Assembly: GCA_036867785.1 (NCBI GenBank)
Contig: CP145413.1
Span: 1,364,001 to 1,428,000, forward strand
Direction: 5' to 3'
Length of the DNA: 64,000 nt
Origin: Plasmodiophora brassicae
Lineage: Eukaryota; Endomyxa: Phytomyxea; Phytomyxea; Plasmodiophorida
Under the pieces are notes generated by a model. That model was not told the DNA's origin and did no database searches. It saw only the letters and a program-made list of their open reading frames with translations. The position numbers and the translations under genes are program-made. This document shows, one piece after another, positions 1 through 9,602 of the stretch; the stretch's first letter is position 1; the number at the start of each line of letters is the position of its first letter.

Positions 1-3000
1 GTGCTGACCCGATCACAACTTCGATCCTGAGCACCAGGAACCGCACCGCCAGCATCATCGGGCGCAACGCGACGCTGACAATCACTGGGGTCAACCTTCC
101 ATCGGGGGTCGGCACCATCACCATCAACAACGTGCCAATAACGTCGCCGGGCCAGACGATTCAGGCCATCTCGTCGGACATGTCGTTGACGTTCGCTCAG
201 GCGCTGGGACACACCGGGACGCCGATCGCCTCCATTGACGTCATCCTGTCGGTGCGTTCCCCCGGATTCACCCTCACGCAGCACGCCACCATCGTCATCA
301 ACGTGCGGTTGAACACGAGGCCGGTCGCCGGATCAGCAGGCAGTGCAACGTGGCTGGATGGCATTCAGCAGTACTTCATATCCCCATCGCTCGCCTGGCC
401 ACGTATCCAGCCTTCAAATGGCCTCTCCGCGATCACCGTCGAGTTCTGGGCGTATTTAGACGCGTCCTGCGCTGGGGACACCGCCTTCTTCAGTCTGAAC
501 GGCAACGGCGAGCAGAACCAGCCTTGGCCGATGGAGTTCGGCGCGAACCGTCGCTGGGGCCGCTGGCACGTCCAGATGCCGGACGGGAACAACAACATCA
601 ACTGGAACATTGGCAGCGACAACCTGGTGACGCCGGCGACCCCGTTCTATAACGGCTGGGCCCATTACGCATTCGTCGCCGACCACGTCCAGGGCACACA
701 GGCGGCAATCTACATCAACGGGCAGATGGTGGCCAACATGACCCGGGATCACGACGGGTTCCAGAACGTGGCCTCTCCGGGCGGGTATAATCACATCACG
801 GTCGGCACCTGGACCTTCTGGAGCGAGGTCTACAACAAGGGCATCTACGATGACCTGCGCTTGTGGAATCGGTCGCTGTCGGGTGAGGAGATTCGCCACC
901 GGATGTGGCAGCAGCTGCAGGGAGACGAACCCGACTTGTACGCGTACTGGACATTCGACGACAATTCGGGCGGTGTCGTACGCGATCTGACGCGACGCGG
1001 CCACGACCTGATCGCCGGCGGATGCGTCCCCTGTGAACCCCGATTCTACTGTCAACCCGACTTCGTGACGTGGGCAACTGAGCCAGTGCCTCCGCTGGAC
1101 TCATCGGCTTGTATTCCTTCGGCGAAATCGACATCATCGCCTGCGTTCCTGACGCGCACCTGCTTCGGCGGTACGCATTGCTTCCTGGGCAACGAGGACC
1201 CCGTCACGCGCCCGGGTCAGATCATCTCGTCGGCACCGATTGGCGGGGTCGTGTTCAGTCCGGTTGGGTTGACCGGGCACTCGATCGGCGTCATCCTGAA
1301 CGGGACTGATCCGGACGGGGACCCGGTCGCGTTCGCGGTCACCAGTTTTTCTTCGCATGGCGTTGTCCAGTATTGGAACGGGTCGACCTGGCACACGATC
1401 ACATCGTCGCCGGCAACGCTACCGACTGCCAAGTTACAAGTCCTCACGAATCAGGGAGACGGTGGCATGCCGTTTACAACGATCACGTACGTGGTCAGCG
1501 ACACGTACTCGGCGTCGACTCCTCTGACCGTCAACGTGAACGTCATGTGCACCGAGGGCACGTACCTGAACCAGACAGCGCGCCAGTGCCAGGCGTGCCC
1601 CGTCGGTACCTACGCACCTCTGCCGTCATTCAACACGTCGTGCATGCCCTGCCCGGTGAGCATGTTTCAGCCGAAGACGGGTGCGGTCAGCTGCGAACCG
1701 TGCGTGCCGGGGCGAACCTTCACTGCGCAGCCGGGTGCAGCTCAGTGCGCGCCCTGCAACGGCACACTGTCGCTGCACGATTCGCGCCTACCGCTCTCCA
1801 CGACGCTGTGTCGCGCGTCCTACCAAATCCCAAACCCAGTGGCAACTACAGGCGGGTCCATTTCGTACATCGAGTTCGCGCCATTGCTGATCGACATGAC
1901 GCCAAGCGACGCGCGTGTCATCATTCGCTCCATGCCCCAGTACGGCACCCTGCACCAAGTAGCTGAGGACGGCATCAGTGTCGCTGACGACGACGTCGGC
2001 CAGTACCAGTACGCGCCGATCGGCATCATGCCTCAATGGGTCGACCACGTTGTGGATGTCACATCTTCGGCAGCTGGATACCCGGCTGGTGCCTTGGTCG
2101 GTGCGTCCGACGTGCGCCTCAGCGGGGCCTCATCCAACGCTTGGTCACCGGACGGCCCTGTCGTCGCTACACTTACTGTCGGGTTCGCCGAGGCCGTCTA
2201 CACAACGGGGGTCAGCGTCTACGAGAACACGGGAGGCGGGGCGGTGCAACGTATTGAGGCGCAACGACCTGATGGCCGATGGGCGACGATCTGGTCGGGC
2301 GCAGTACTGCCTGTTGGGTTAACCGCGATGCGCACCTGGCAACCACCCATCTGTCCGACCAACTTCCCCACCCAGACGCTGCGCCTGACGGTGAACGCCC
2401 TGAAGAGTAAGGGCTCGCACGGTATCGATGCGATTCAATTGGTCGGCGCACCGTACCTGAATGGCACCGCCGAGATCATCATCGCCAACACCAACCTGAC
2501 CATCGCGTATCGCTCGCCGTCACTGTCGTCGATTGGTGCATCACCCGGGTACCAGCTGGTGGACAGCATCAGCTACGAAATTGTGTCTTGCCCAGCGGGA
2601 CTGGCTTTGATGACGTCGGGGACCCAGCAGTTATCAGTGACTTTGGGAACAAGCACGACCGCGCTTGCTGCGTTTACAGACGCCAGTTTGGCATCTGTCA
2701 TCGTTAGTATGGCGGTCTCGATCCTAGGCACCGTCGTCTGCATCGCATCCGCTGTTGTTATCTACATGTGGAAGGAGCAGCCGATCGTCAAGGCAGGTTC
2801 GGTCTACTTCCAGTTCGTTATGCTGTTCGGCATGTTCTGCGGGTTTCTGCTTCTGTTCCTGTCGGCCCTCTTCGAATGGAACCGTGCCTTATTGCCCGGG
2901 TTCTGTTCTGTTCGCCCGTTCCTGCTCTCTGTGTCTTTCGTTATGATAACTGGATCTATCATTGTGAAGACCGGGCGCATCCTGTACATTTTCATCTATG

Positions 3001-3653
3001 TCGATGGTAAGAGAGTGACCAAGGTGTTGAACTGGCAATTGTCAGCCTTGTTGGCCGTCATGTTCGCCATTGACGTGGCTATCGACCTGACCTGGCAGCT
3101 TGTCGATCCTCTCCAAACAACGATCGTCATCGACAGTACCGGCAGGGAGTACCACATGTGTTCGGGAGCGAACGCCCTGTCTGGGTTCTTCTACACGACC
3201 AGCGTCATCTACAAAAGCATTCTCATTGCCATCAGCATGCTGTTTGCCCTCAAGGTCCGCAACGCTCCATCCGTGTTTAACGAAGCCAAAGCCCTGTCCT
3301 TCATGGCGTACGCCATCTCAACGCAATGCCTTATCTTCCTGGTCCTCAGCAGCCTGATCGCCGATAACGCGTCTGCTTTGCTGTTCGTCACATGTTTCAA
3401 CATGGGCATTGCCCTGTTCTCAACCTGGACGATCCTAATCGGGTACAAATTCTATGTCGTCAAGTACTTGCCCGAAGAGAACATCGTGAAAATCATCAGA
3501 ACCGAAAACCGCAACAGCAACTTCGCTACGTTCAGAGCCCGCGACGCCCAGAAGAAGGAAGACCAGCTCACCCAAGGCACCAAGTCGTCCTTTGACGAAA
3601 CGGCAACCGCCGTCAACAAGAACCACTCCTTGGCGTCCGGTGCGGCTCTCTGA
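1..3653 (+). CDS. Class C GPCR-like receptor with LamG and Cys-rich ectodomain (5' partial)
   Basis: The frame is open from the first bases of the window to a stop at 3651-3653, so the gene begins upstream; the first 130 bases read as coding in the same frame. Order of parts: a laminin-G/concanavalin-like domain (about 348-960, ending in a YWTFDD motif), a cadherin-like segment with a DPDGD motif (about 1260-1540), a Cys-rich GCC2/GCC3 (ephrin-receptor-like) stretch with CPVGTYAP- and CEPCVPGRTF-type repeats (about 1545-1765), further ectodomain, then seven hydrophobic segments (about 2665-3470) resembling the 7tm_3 family of GABA-B/metabotropic glutamate receptors, and a short charged cytoplasmic tail. 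Role: probable plasma-membrane receptor signalling through G proteins; the ligand is unknown. No intron is evident in the visible part. The 7TM call is firm; class C membership is inferred from the segment pattern and the Cys-rich linker. Confidence 0.8.
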   Translation, partial: ADPITTSILSTRNRTASIIGRNATLTITGVNLPSGVGTITINNVPITSPGQTIQAISSDMSLTFAQALGHTGTPIASIDVILSVRSPGFTLTQHATIVINVRLNTRPVAGSAGSATWLDGIQQYFISPSLAWPRIQPSNGLSAITVEFWAYLDASCAGDTAFFSLNGNGEQNQPWPMEFGANRRWGRWHVQMPDGNNNINWNIGSDNLVTPATPFYNGWAHYAFVADHVQGTQAAIYINGQMVANMTRDHDGFQNVASPGGYNHITVGTWTFWSEVYNKGIYDDLRLWNRSLSGEEIRHRMWQQLQGDEPDLYAYWTFDDNSGGVVRDLTRRGHDLIAGGCVPCEPRFYCQPDFVTWATEPVPPLDSSACIPSAKSTSSPAFLTRTCFGGTHCFLGNEDPVTRPGQIISSAPIGGVVFSPVGLTGHSIGVILNGTDPDGDPVAFAVTSFSSHGVVQYWNGSTWHTITSSPATLPTAKLQVLTNQGDGGMPFTTITYVVSDTYSASTPLTVNVNVMCTEGTYLNQTARQCQACPVGTYAPLPSFNTSCMPCPVSMFQPKTGAVSCEPCVPGRTFTAQPGAAQCAPCNGTLSLHDSRLPLSTTLCRASYQIPNPVATTGGSISYIEFAPLLIDMTPSDARVIIRSMPQYGTLHQVAEDGISVADDDVGQYQYAPIGIMPQWVDHVVDVTSSAAGYPAGALVGASDVRLSGASSNAWSPDGPVVATLTVGFAEAVYTTGVSVYENTGGGAVQRIEAQRPDGRWATIWSGAVLPVGLTAMRTWQPPICPTNFPTQTLRLTVNALKSKGSHGIDAIQLVGAPYLNGTAEIIIANTNLTIAYRSPSLSSIGASPGYQLVDSISYEIVSCPAGLALMTSGTQQLSVTLGTSTTALAAFTDASLASVIVSMAVSILGTVVCIASAVVIYMWKEQPIVKAGSVYFQFVMLFGMFCGFLLLFLSALFEWNRALLPGFCSVRPFLLSVSFVMITGSIIVKTGRILYIFIYVDGKRVTKVLNWQLSALLAVMFAIDVAIDLTWQLVDPLQTTIVIDSTGREYHMCSGANALSGFFYTTSVIYKSILIAISMLFALKVRNAPSVFNEAKALSFMAYAISTQCLIFLVLSSLIADNASALLFVTCFNMGIALFSTWTILIGYKFYVVKYLPEENIVKIIRTENRNSNFATFRARDAQKKEDQLTQGTKSSFDETATAVNKNHSLASGAAL

Positions 3654-5193
3654 TGATGAACGGTTGCGCTCAGGTTGAACAAACTTGACAAAATTGCCTT
3701 CTTTAGAGCACTTCCGATGACCGTTGTTTGAGCTGGTGTAATCGATGTCAGAGCTGTAGCCGACGGGATCAGACTAAGCGGAATAGGCTCTCCGCGACCC
3801 CAGCAGTGACCATCACGACCTGGTCGGTTTGTTGGAGTGCCCCCGGTCCATCCTCATGCAGAGCCCTTGTGCAGGTATTTACCGGGACTCGCTCATTCAT
3901 TGGCAGGTTGGCCATGAATATGTCGAGCCACGGGCGCAACTGAATCAACATTCAATTTCCACCTAATCGCGCCGTAGCTTGACATTCCCTGTCCAGCATC
4001 ATTCGCGTCCGCCCGTATGCGTGCGTTGCCACACAATAGCAACAGATCATTGTAACTGCGTTCCAACAGCTGGTCGTGTCAGTGCCTATAGGGATCATCT
4101 GGCCGCTCGGGTCCGTGTCGTTGGTTAACCCATGAACCAAATTTGCTTGCATTGGCGTGCCCTCGGAAGACAGCCCGGCTATCGACCTCATTGCACATCC
4201 TGTTCGACGGGAGGCTACTGCGTTACCACGACGACGGCGGTCCGCGCCTCGCGACCGACGAGTGTTGAGCTTCTCCTTGAGCTACAACGGCCGTGCTCTG
4301 GATAGCGCCTTCCGGATTGCAATGTTCAAGTCGCGCTCGCCAGGACGCAGGACGACACATGTGGACACTGTTCCAAAGACGTTCGCTGGCAAACGGGCGA
4401 CTGCGCGTAGTTCGACGTAATGCGAGTGAATTTCAGGCATGATGAACGCGCCGTATCGAGTAAACCCTTCAAGACATGTTAAGTAGAAGCCAGGCGCGCC
4501 TACAGGTACCTGCAGGTGCATAGTGAGCCGATAGAAGGTCATTGAACGCTCGTGGTCAGATTGGCTTCGTTCGGTTCCTGGAGAAACGCATCGATTCAAA
4601 GTCGTCGCTGTCGCGCGTCTTGCAAGACGACTGTTGCACCGTATTCATCCTGTTATTCATTATCCTTATCGCGGAAGATTCAGCCTACGTGAAGAATTCG
4701 GTTATGGTTTCGGCCATCGCCGCTGCAGGCCCCTACACGTTCCTGTTTTCATTGTACGCTAGCTAGAACACGGTCGTCAGCGATGTGGAGTGATACGCGG
4801 GCGTGTCTCAGGCATATACGCGTTTCTTGCTCGTCTGTACTCGTTTGGTACTGTGAATGTTTGTCGATGATGGCGATCTGCATAAGGTCTCCGATTTTCG
4901 CCGTACCCACGTCATTTCGTGGACAACCCATTGGGATGGACGGTATGCTTCTTGTCGACTTACTGCTGGCGTGCACTCCATAACGCCTCCCGAGTGAAAA
5001 TGAACACACCCTCGTTACCACGGCAGGCAAGTCAGCCGCACATGCAGGTTCGTCGAGCCCCGTAACTAAAGGCGTCAATTCACAGGCTACTCCAATTAAG
5101 TAATGATCTCAGTTCAGAACCGTTGCCTTGTCTGTTAAGTACGTAACGACGGATCATATGGGTTTCTTATGCGACAGTGGGAAAGTACTGGGA
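3654..5193. other. Intergenic stretch, no confident gene
   Basis: About 1.5 kb without an ORF that resembles a known family. Short minus-strand frames at 4282-4599 and 3952-4191 have no recognisable motif. They could be exons of the membrane-protein gene that starts near 5963, but no convincing splice path was found. Confidence 0.4.
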
Positions 5194-5963
5194 TCACCAG
5201 AAGAAGCGAAGAGAGAAGAACAAGAATCCCCAGCAGCATATGCCCGCGATCAAGAGCACCTTGCCGAACATGAACCCGACATCCTGGATGATGCCTTTGG
5301 CGGAACGCAGGATCGCCAAGTACGCCCCAGCGAACACGGTCAGCAGCGGCGGCACGATCGAATTCGTTTTCAGGAGTTCGCGGCGACGCTTCACGCGCGC
5401 GTCTCTTTCCGACTGCGCCTGTTCAGTTGCTCCCGCCGATTCAACGTCTGTTACTGGACGGGCACAGGCACTCAGTATGGGTCGGATACGTCGAACGACA
5501 CACAGGAAGCCAAACCTTTCACGTCATCCACAAAACGAAGGATGTACGCATTGTAGAACAGGGACGTGAACGACAGCAACGCAAGCAGTAGGCCACACGT
5601 GCCGCAAATCAGCCCATATATCATCAGTTCCAAATCCATACATCGCTGCGCTGAATCCATTATCCATAGGCCCGTGCTGAAGAAGACGCCGACGGCGACC
5701 ACAATGCAGGCGCGTCGCATGCCCAGTTCCTGCAAGGGCACAATCGTGTCAGCTCGGCGGCCATCGTCTGCAGCAACCACCGTACATGTATGGCCGCCCC
5801 GAACAGCTGGGACCCAGCTTGCGCTGCCAGCGTACCTTCGTGCATCGTTCACCAGCCGCTCACCCAGCAATCGCGTCAGGAGGTGTGTCCAATCGACAGC
5901 AACCGGCGTCCTATTTCTGGCGACTTCCCGAGCTCGGTCGATCCGAGCCGAGACCCTGGTCAA
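5194..5963 (-). CDS. Small multi-pass membrane protein, function unknown
   Basis: Two minus-strand frames rich in hydrophobic segments read as exons of one gene. The upstream exon (about 5963-5533) carries two or three membrane segments, including IVVAVGVFFSTGLWIM and IYGLICGTCGLLLALLS. The downstream exon (to 5194) continues with a charged linker and two more segments (IVPPLLTVFAGAYLAIL, VLLIAGICCWGFLFFSL). A plausible intron of about 62 nt lies near 5470-5532, joining VDDVK to TDVESAG. The first methionine is uncertain, because a competing frame around 5700-5850 may belong to a further 5' exon. No family recognised. It lies tail-to-tail with the receptor gene at 1-3653, beyond a long spacer. 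Boundaries approximate. Confidence 0.45.
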
Positions 5964-6233
5964 CGGTCCAGTACGTCGTCAAGGACGCTTCGCTTCCGAC
6001 ACTCCAACGCTTATCACGTTGCGCAGTAGCGCTGAAGCAGGCAGACGCCTACATAGGTCCTGTCCTGATGTGGTGAGGCGCCCGCAGTGCAACGGGCGTT
6101 TCGCTGATCAGTGATCGGCAACAAACTTGAGGGCGAAAAACGGCAGGTCGTCCTCGGCGTGGGCGCCACGGGTCGATGCGGTTTTATAACTGCGCGTGGC
6201 ACACACCCACCCACACGCACCCACCCACCGACC

Positions 6234-7388
6234 ATGGCGAGCGGCGTCCTGGATTGGCTACGATGGTCGATGACGCAGGACGCATGGGTCTACGCCAAGG
6301 CGCCGATGTCGTGGTACCCGTCCGGGGCGCCGAGGTCCATGCACCCGACGATCGACGACCTGGCCTGGGCGATCCCCTGCGCCATCGTCTTGTCCGTGTT
6401 GCGTGCGGCCGCCACCAGGTGTGCCGTGCCGTGTGCGGGACAGCACTGCTGCGTGATGATGTTTGACACGCGCGTTTGCGACAGGTTGATCTATAAGCCG
6501 GCAGCCATTCATTTCCTGTCGGCGCGGAACAAGAGCGAGCCGGTGGCCGTCAAGAAGTTTACCGAGTCGGCGTTCAAGTGTACGGCGTACATTGTCCTGA
6601 GCGCCCAGGGCCTGACCATTCAGTTCCGCGAGAAATGGTTGCTGGACACGAGCGAGTACTGGAGAGGTTGGCCTCAGGTGCTCGTCCCGGGTATGCGATT
6701 GTACTACATAACGGAACTGTCATTGTGTAAGCGTGCTTGCTGGATTCGCACTGCTGCTGAACCGTCGCTGACTGTTCGTAGACCTTCATCTACTCATCGC
6801 ACAGTTCTTCGACACGCGACGGAAGGACTTCGTCGAAATGTTCATCCATCACATCGTAACGATTCCATTAATCGTCGCCTCGTACTGCGTCAACTTCGAA
6901 CGCATTGGCGGGACGATCATGATCGTGCATGATCTCAGTAAGGGTGCGCTACGGTCAGCTGTCTCCGCGTCCTGACAGCTGCTGGCAGGTGATGTGTTCC
7001 TCGAAGCCGCTAAACTGGCAAACTACGCGAACGCGCGCATGCTGTGCGACTCGTTGTTTGTGGCCTTTGCCATCGTGTTCTTCTGTACGCGTCTCGTTAT
7101 CCTGCCGTGGAAGGTTGGTTCGCCGAAGGCGCGCTCGCCACGTATTGCTCATTCGACCCGCAGATCATGTACACGATCATGATCGAATCCCTGGACTACG
7201 TCATCTCTCCCATCGGATGGCCGTTCCACTCCGGGTTCATGGCCGTGCTCATCGTCCTCCACGTGTTCTGGTTCCAAATCATCCTGCGCATGGTGTTCAA
7301 GTTTCTTCGGGCGGGCAGCGTCGAGGGAGACGACCGCAGCGACGACGAAGACGAGGAATGCACCACAGAGCAGAAGAAGTCCAAGTGA
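6234..7388 (+). CDS. Ceramide synthase (LAG1/LASS, TLC domain)
   Basis: Five exons: 6234-6418, 6485-6726, 6782-6937, 6989-7113 and 7164-7388, with GT-AG introns of 50-66 nt; the product is 310 aa. It would N-acylate sphingoid bases with acyl-CoA to make (dihydro)ceramide in the ER membrane. The spliced protein shows the classic Lag1 motif: an RRKDF stretch followed by FIHHIVT with the His-His pair needed for catalysis, then [17 protein letters not shown], where the metal-binding or catalytic acidic residues lie. The upstream [19 protein letters not shown] and GWP segments also match the family. Several hydrophobic segments follow and the tail is acidic then basic ([10 protein letters not shown] ... 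EQKKSK), as in many family members. Intron 1 is a multiple of three and lacks stops, so retention would keep the frame. The start is the first ATG after a C/A-rich leader. Family assignment is firm. Confidence 0.93.
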
Positions 7389-7688
7389 AGCGATGCTCTT
7401 ATATAGGTCGACTTTCCCGCGGTCTGTAGTGTCCCCGAATACAGTGTCGGCTTGTCGGTGATCCCGTCCATGCACTGCGACCGAGAGAAGGTGTTGTCCT
7501 CATCCTGCTTCGGTGGGTCGTTTTTGCGCGGCGTGAAATTTGCGCCGAAGTTCTTGAATCGTCGTCGACGATTTCAACGCCCGGCATTATCCAGAAGACC
7601 CGCCAGCGCAATTTCGCGTTCCAGAACAGACCGGGTCGAGGTGGTGGTCGCGCGCCATTTCTAGTCGTGGACGTGCAACGGCAATCTG

Positions 7689-8815
7689 ATGGCCGATGTG
7701 ACGGCCGGCCAGGCACCGCCGCCGCTGGCCAACATCGCTGCGGACCGCCTGCAGGAAGCGGAATCGGGACCTCGGATACCAATTGTGTACGGGTCCTGCA
7801 CTCGTCAAGGTACAGACAGGATCCGCTTTGCGTGCAAATCCCATCATCTAAACGCAGTGTAGGTCTGGACCATGAAAACGAGGACAGAATATGCATTTCT
7901 GACCACGATGACTTTATGTTCTTCCTTGTTTCGGTGCGTTCGTCCTGAAACCTCGGATCATACATGTTTGATGGATTCGCATGTCAGGACGGGCATGACG
8001 GCCCTGAAGCAGCATCGTTCGCCGAGCAACACCTCAACTGGAACACCAAACGGGCGCTGGATGGATCGGCGCAACAAGATGCTAACGATGACGTTGTCAC
8101 CCTTGATCATGCTCTCCGGGAAGGGGTTTTAAGTACCGACAGCCAGGTGATCATTCAGCTGCCGTTTAACTGCTGTCCGTTTACATGGCCTAATCGGTGG
8201 GCAGTTCTGTCAGAAGGCTCGAAGAAACGGGTGGACTGCGGGTGCCTGTGTTGCTGCTTGTGCTGTCAGAGGTCACCATTTCGCCGCTGCGTCTGCAGGC
8301 GACTGTGCTGTTGTCTATCATGACGAGCATGGCGAGTTCGGGTTGCTTTGTCATCGTCACGTAGCGACTGATGCCGCAGAAGCGGCGAGAATCCGCGCTT
8401 GTGGCGGATTCATAAGGGACGGTCGCATCCTGGGCATTTTAGCACCGTCCAGAGGCATTGGCGATACCGACGTTCGTGACAATTGCCCCGGGGCGACCAT
8501 TCCTGATCCCCATGTCCAATCCCGAATCCTTCCACGGAAGTTCGTGGAGAACGGCCCGCCTGTGTTCGCTGTCATCGGATCTGACGGCGTCTTCGATTCG
8601 CTACCGCTCGACGTTATTGTGTTATCGACCAAGAGGTAAACCTTTGCGGTACTCCTGCGTGGTCGCTGGCTGTTGACAAACGTTTCTGCAGGGTTCTTCT
8701 GCTGAACAGGCAAAATCCGAACCGGGCGGAGATCGCTGCGAAGAGGATCGTCAAGCAATGCATTCCTCATACAAGGGACGATATTTCCGTTGTGGTCGTA
8801 TGTTTCGGCCCATGA
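7689..8815 (+). CDS. PP2C-family protein phosphatase
   Basis: Five exons: 7689-7809, 7863-7933, 7988-8146, 8205-8635 and 8692-8815, with introns of 53-58 nt; the product is 301 aa, essentially only the catalytic domain. It is a metal-dependent Ser/Thr phosphatase (PPM family). Motifs in order: GLDHENEDR (N-terminal Arg/Glu-Asp region), SDGHDG (metal-binding DGH-x-G), AAASAGDCAVV (the GDS-like motif, here GDC), RACGGFIRDGRILGILAPSRGIGD (GxLxxSRxxGD), VIGSDGVFDSL (the metal-binding DG) and TRDDISVVVV (the C-terminal Asp-Asn equivalent, DD here). All invariant metal-binding acidic positions appear present. The substrate is unknown. The start ATG directly precedes MADVTAG. The 300 bp upstream, back to the ceramide synthase stop, show no gene and must hold the promoter. 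Confidence 0.9.
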
Positions 8816-9602
8816 CGCGTTACCAAGCCCAGAGATGGCGTTTTTCAGCAAGGCATAATGGAGATATACTGTGCAATATATTAATAAGAAAGCAGTCGAA
8901 TTGCACATGGCGTTCCAGTAGCCGCTCAAAGAGGACCTACCTGTCATCGGACCCAGCAGTGAAAACAGTGATCATGGGTATCATCATCTCAACGGTTGGC
9001 CAGCGCGCTCCTGCAACGTTTAACGCAGCACTGAAACCGACATGTCGTATGCTTGTAATGTATCCATTGCACGTCTGGTGAGACCCGACGCAAGCACAAC
9101 GCCAAGGAAGATGAACATGGACAGGGCAGTATGGGGCCATGCACGATGGCACGAGCGCGGTGTTTTGGGGTTGCCTGAACGCAGCCGTCGTTGACTCGTT
9201 GTGCTGGCCTGGGTCTATTTCGCGCCCCGGTCTTCAGAATGTTCCGGAACACGACGCGGTCGCGCAACCGGCTATATTTGAGCACGCAACTGCCGCGAGC
9301 ACAATGCGCCCGGTGACTATTCCTGGTCGGCTTGTAGCGCCGGTACAGGCCCAACAACCGTTTATCCACACCGGGCCAGCGGTCTGGTCGAAAACGCAAC
9401 CGGAGGTCGTCGGTTGAGATAGTGGTCTGTGCGCGAGCCACCCGTCTGTTGCGTCGGCTATAGGCGCTGGCTCGGCCGGCGGCGAGGTGACCGTGGCCCC
9501 CGAGAGCGGCCGATCACGGCATTTTTTGGGCGTCATGCAACTCACGCGATTTCTGCTGCGTGACTGACGTGGGTCAGGTCATTTGACACGGCGGACCTGG
9601 GG
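8816..9602. other. Intergenic stretch
   Basis: About 790 bp between the PP2C stop and the trehalose synthase start. Minus-strand frames at 8989-9441 and 9234-9545 are open but compete with each other and carry no recognisable motif. I see no supportable gene. Confidence 0.4.

Noticed and set aside
4282-4599. Minus-strand ORF in the 3.7-5.2 kb gap
   Set aside because: No motif, no clear start context and no splice path to the neighbouring membrane-protein exons.
7399-7965. Minus-strand ORF over the 5' part of the PP2C gene
   Set aside because: The plus strand gives a full PP2C start and two correctly phased exons here; the minus frame shows no motif.
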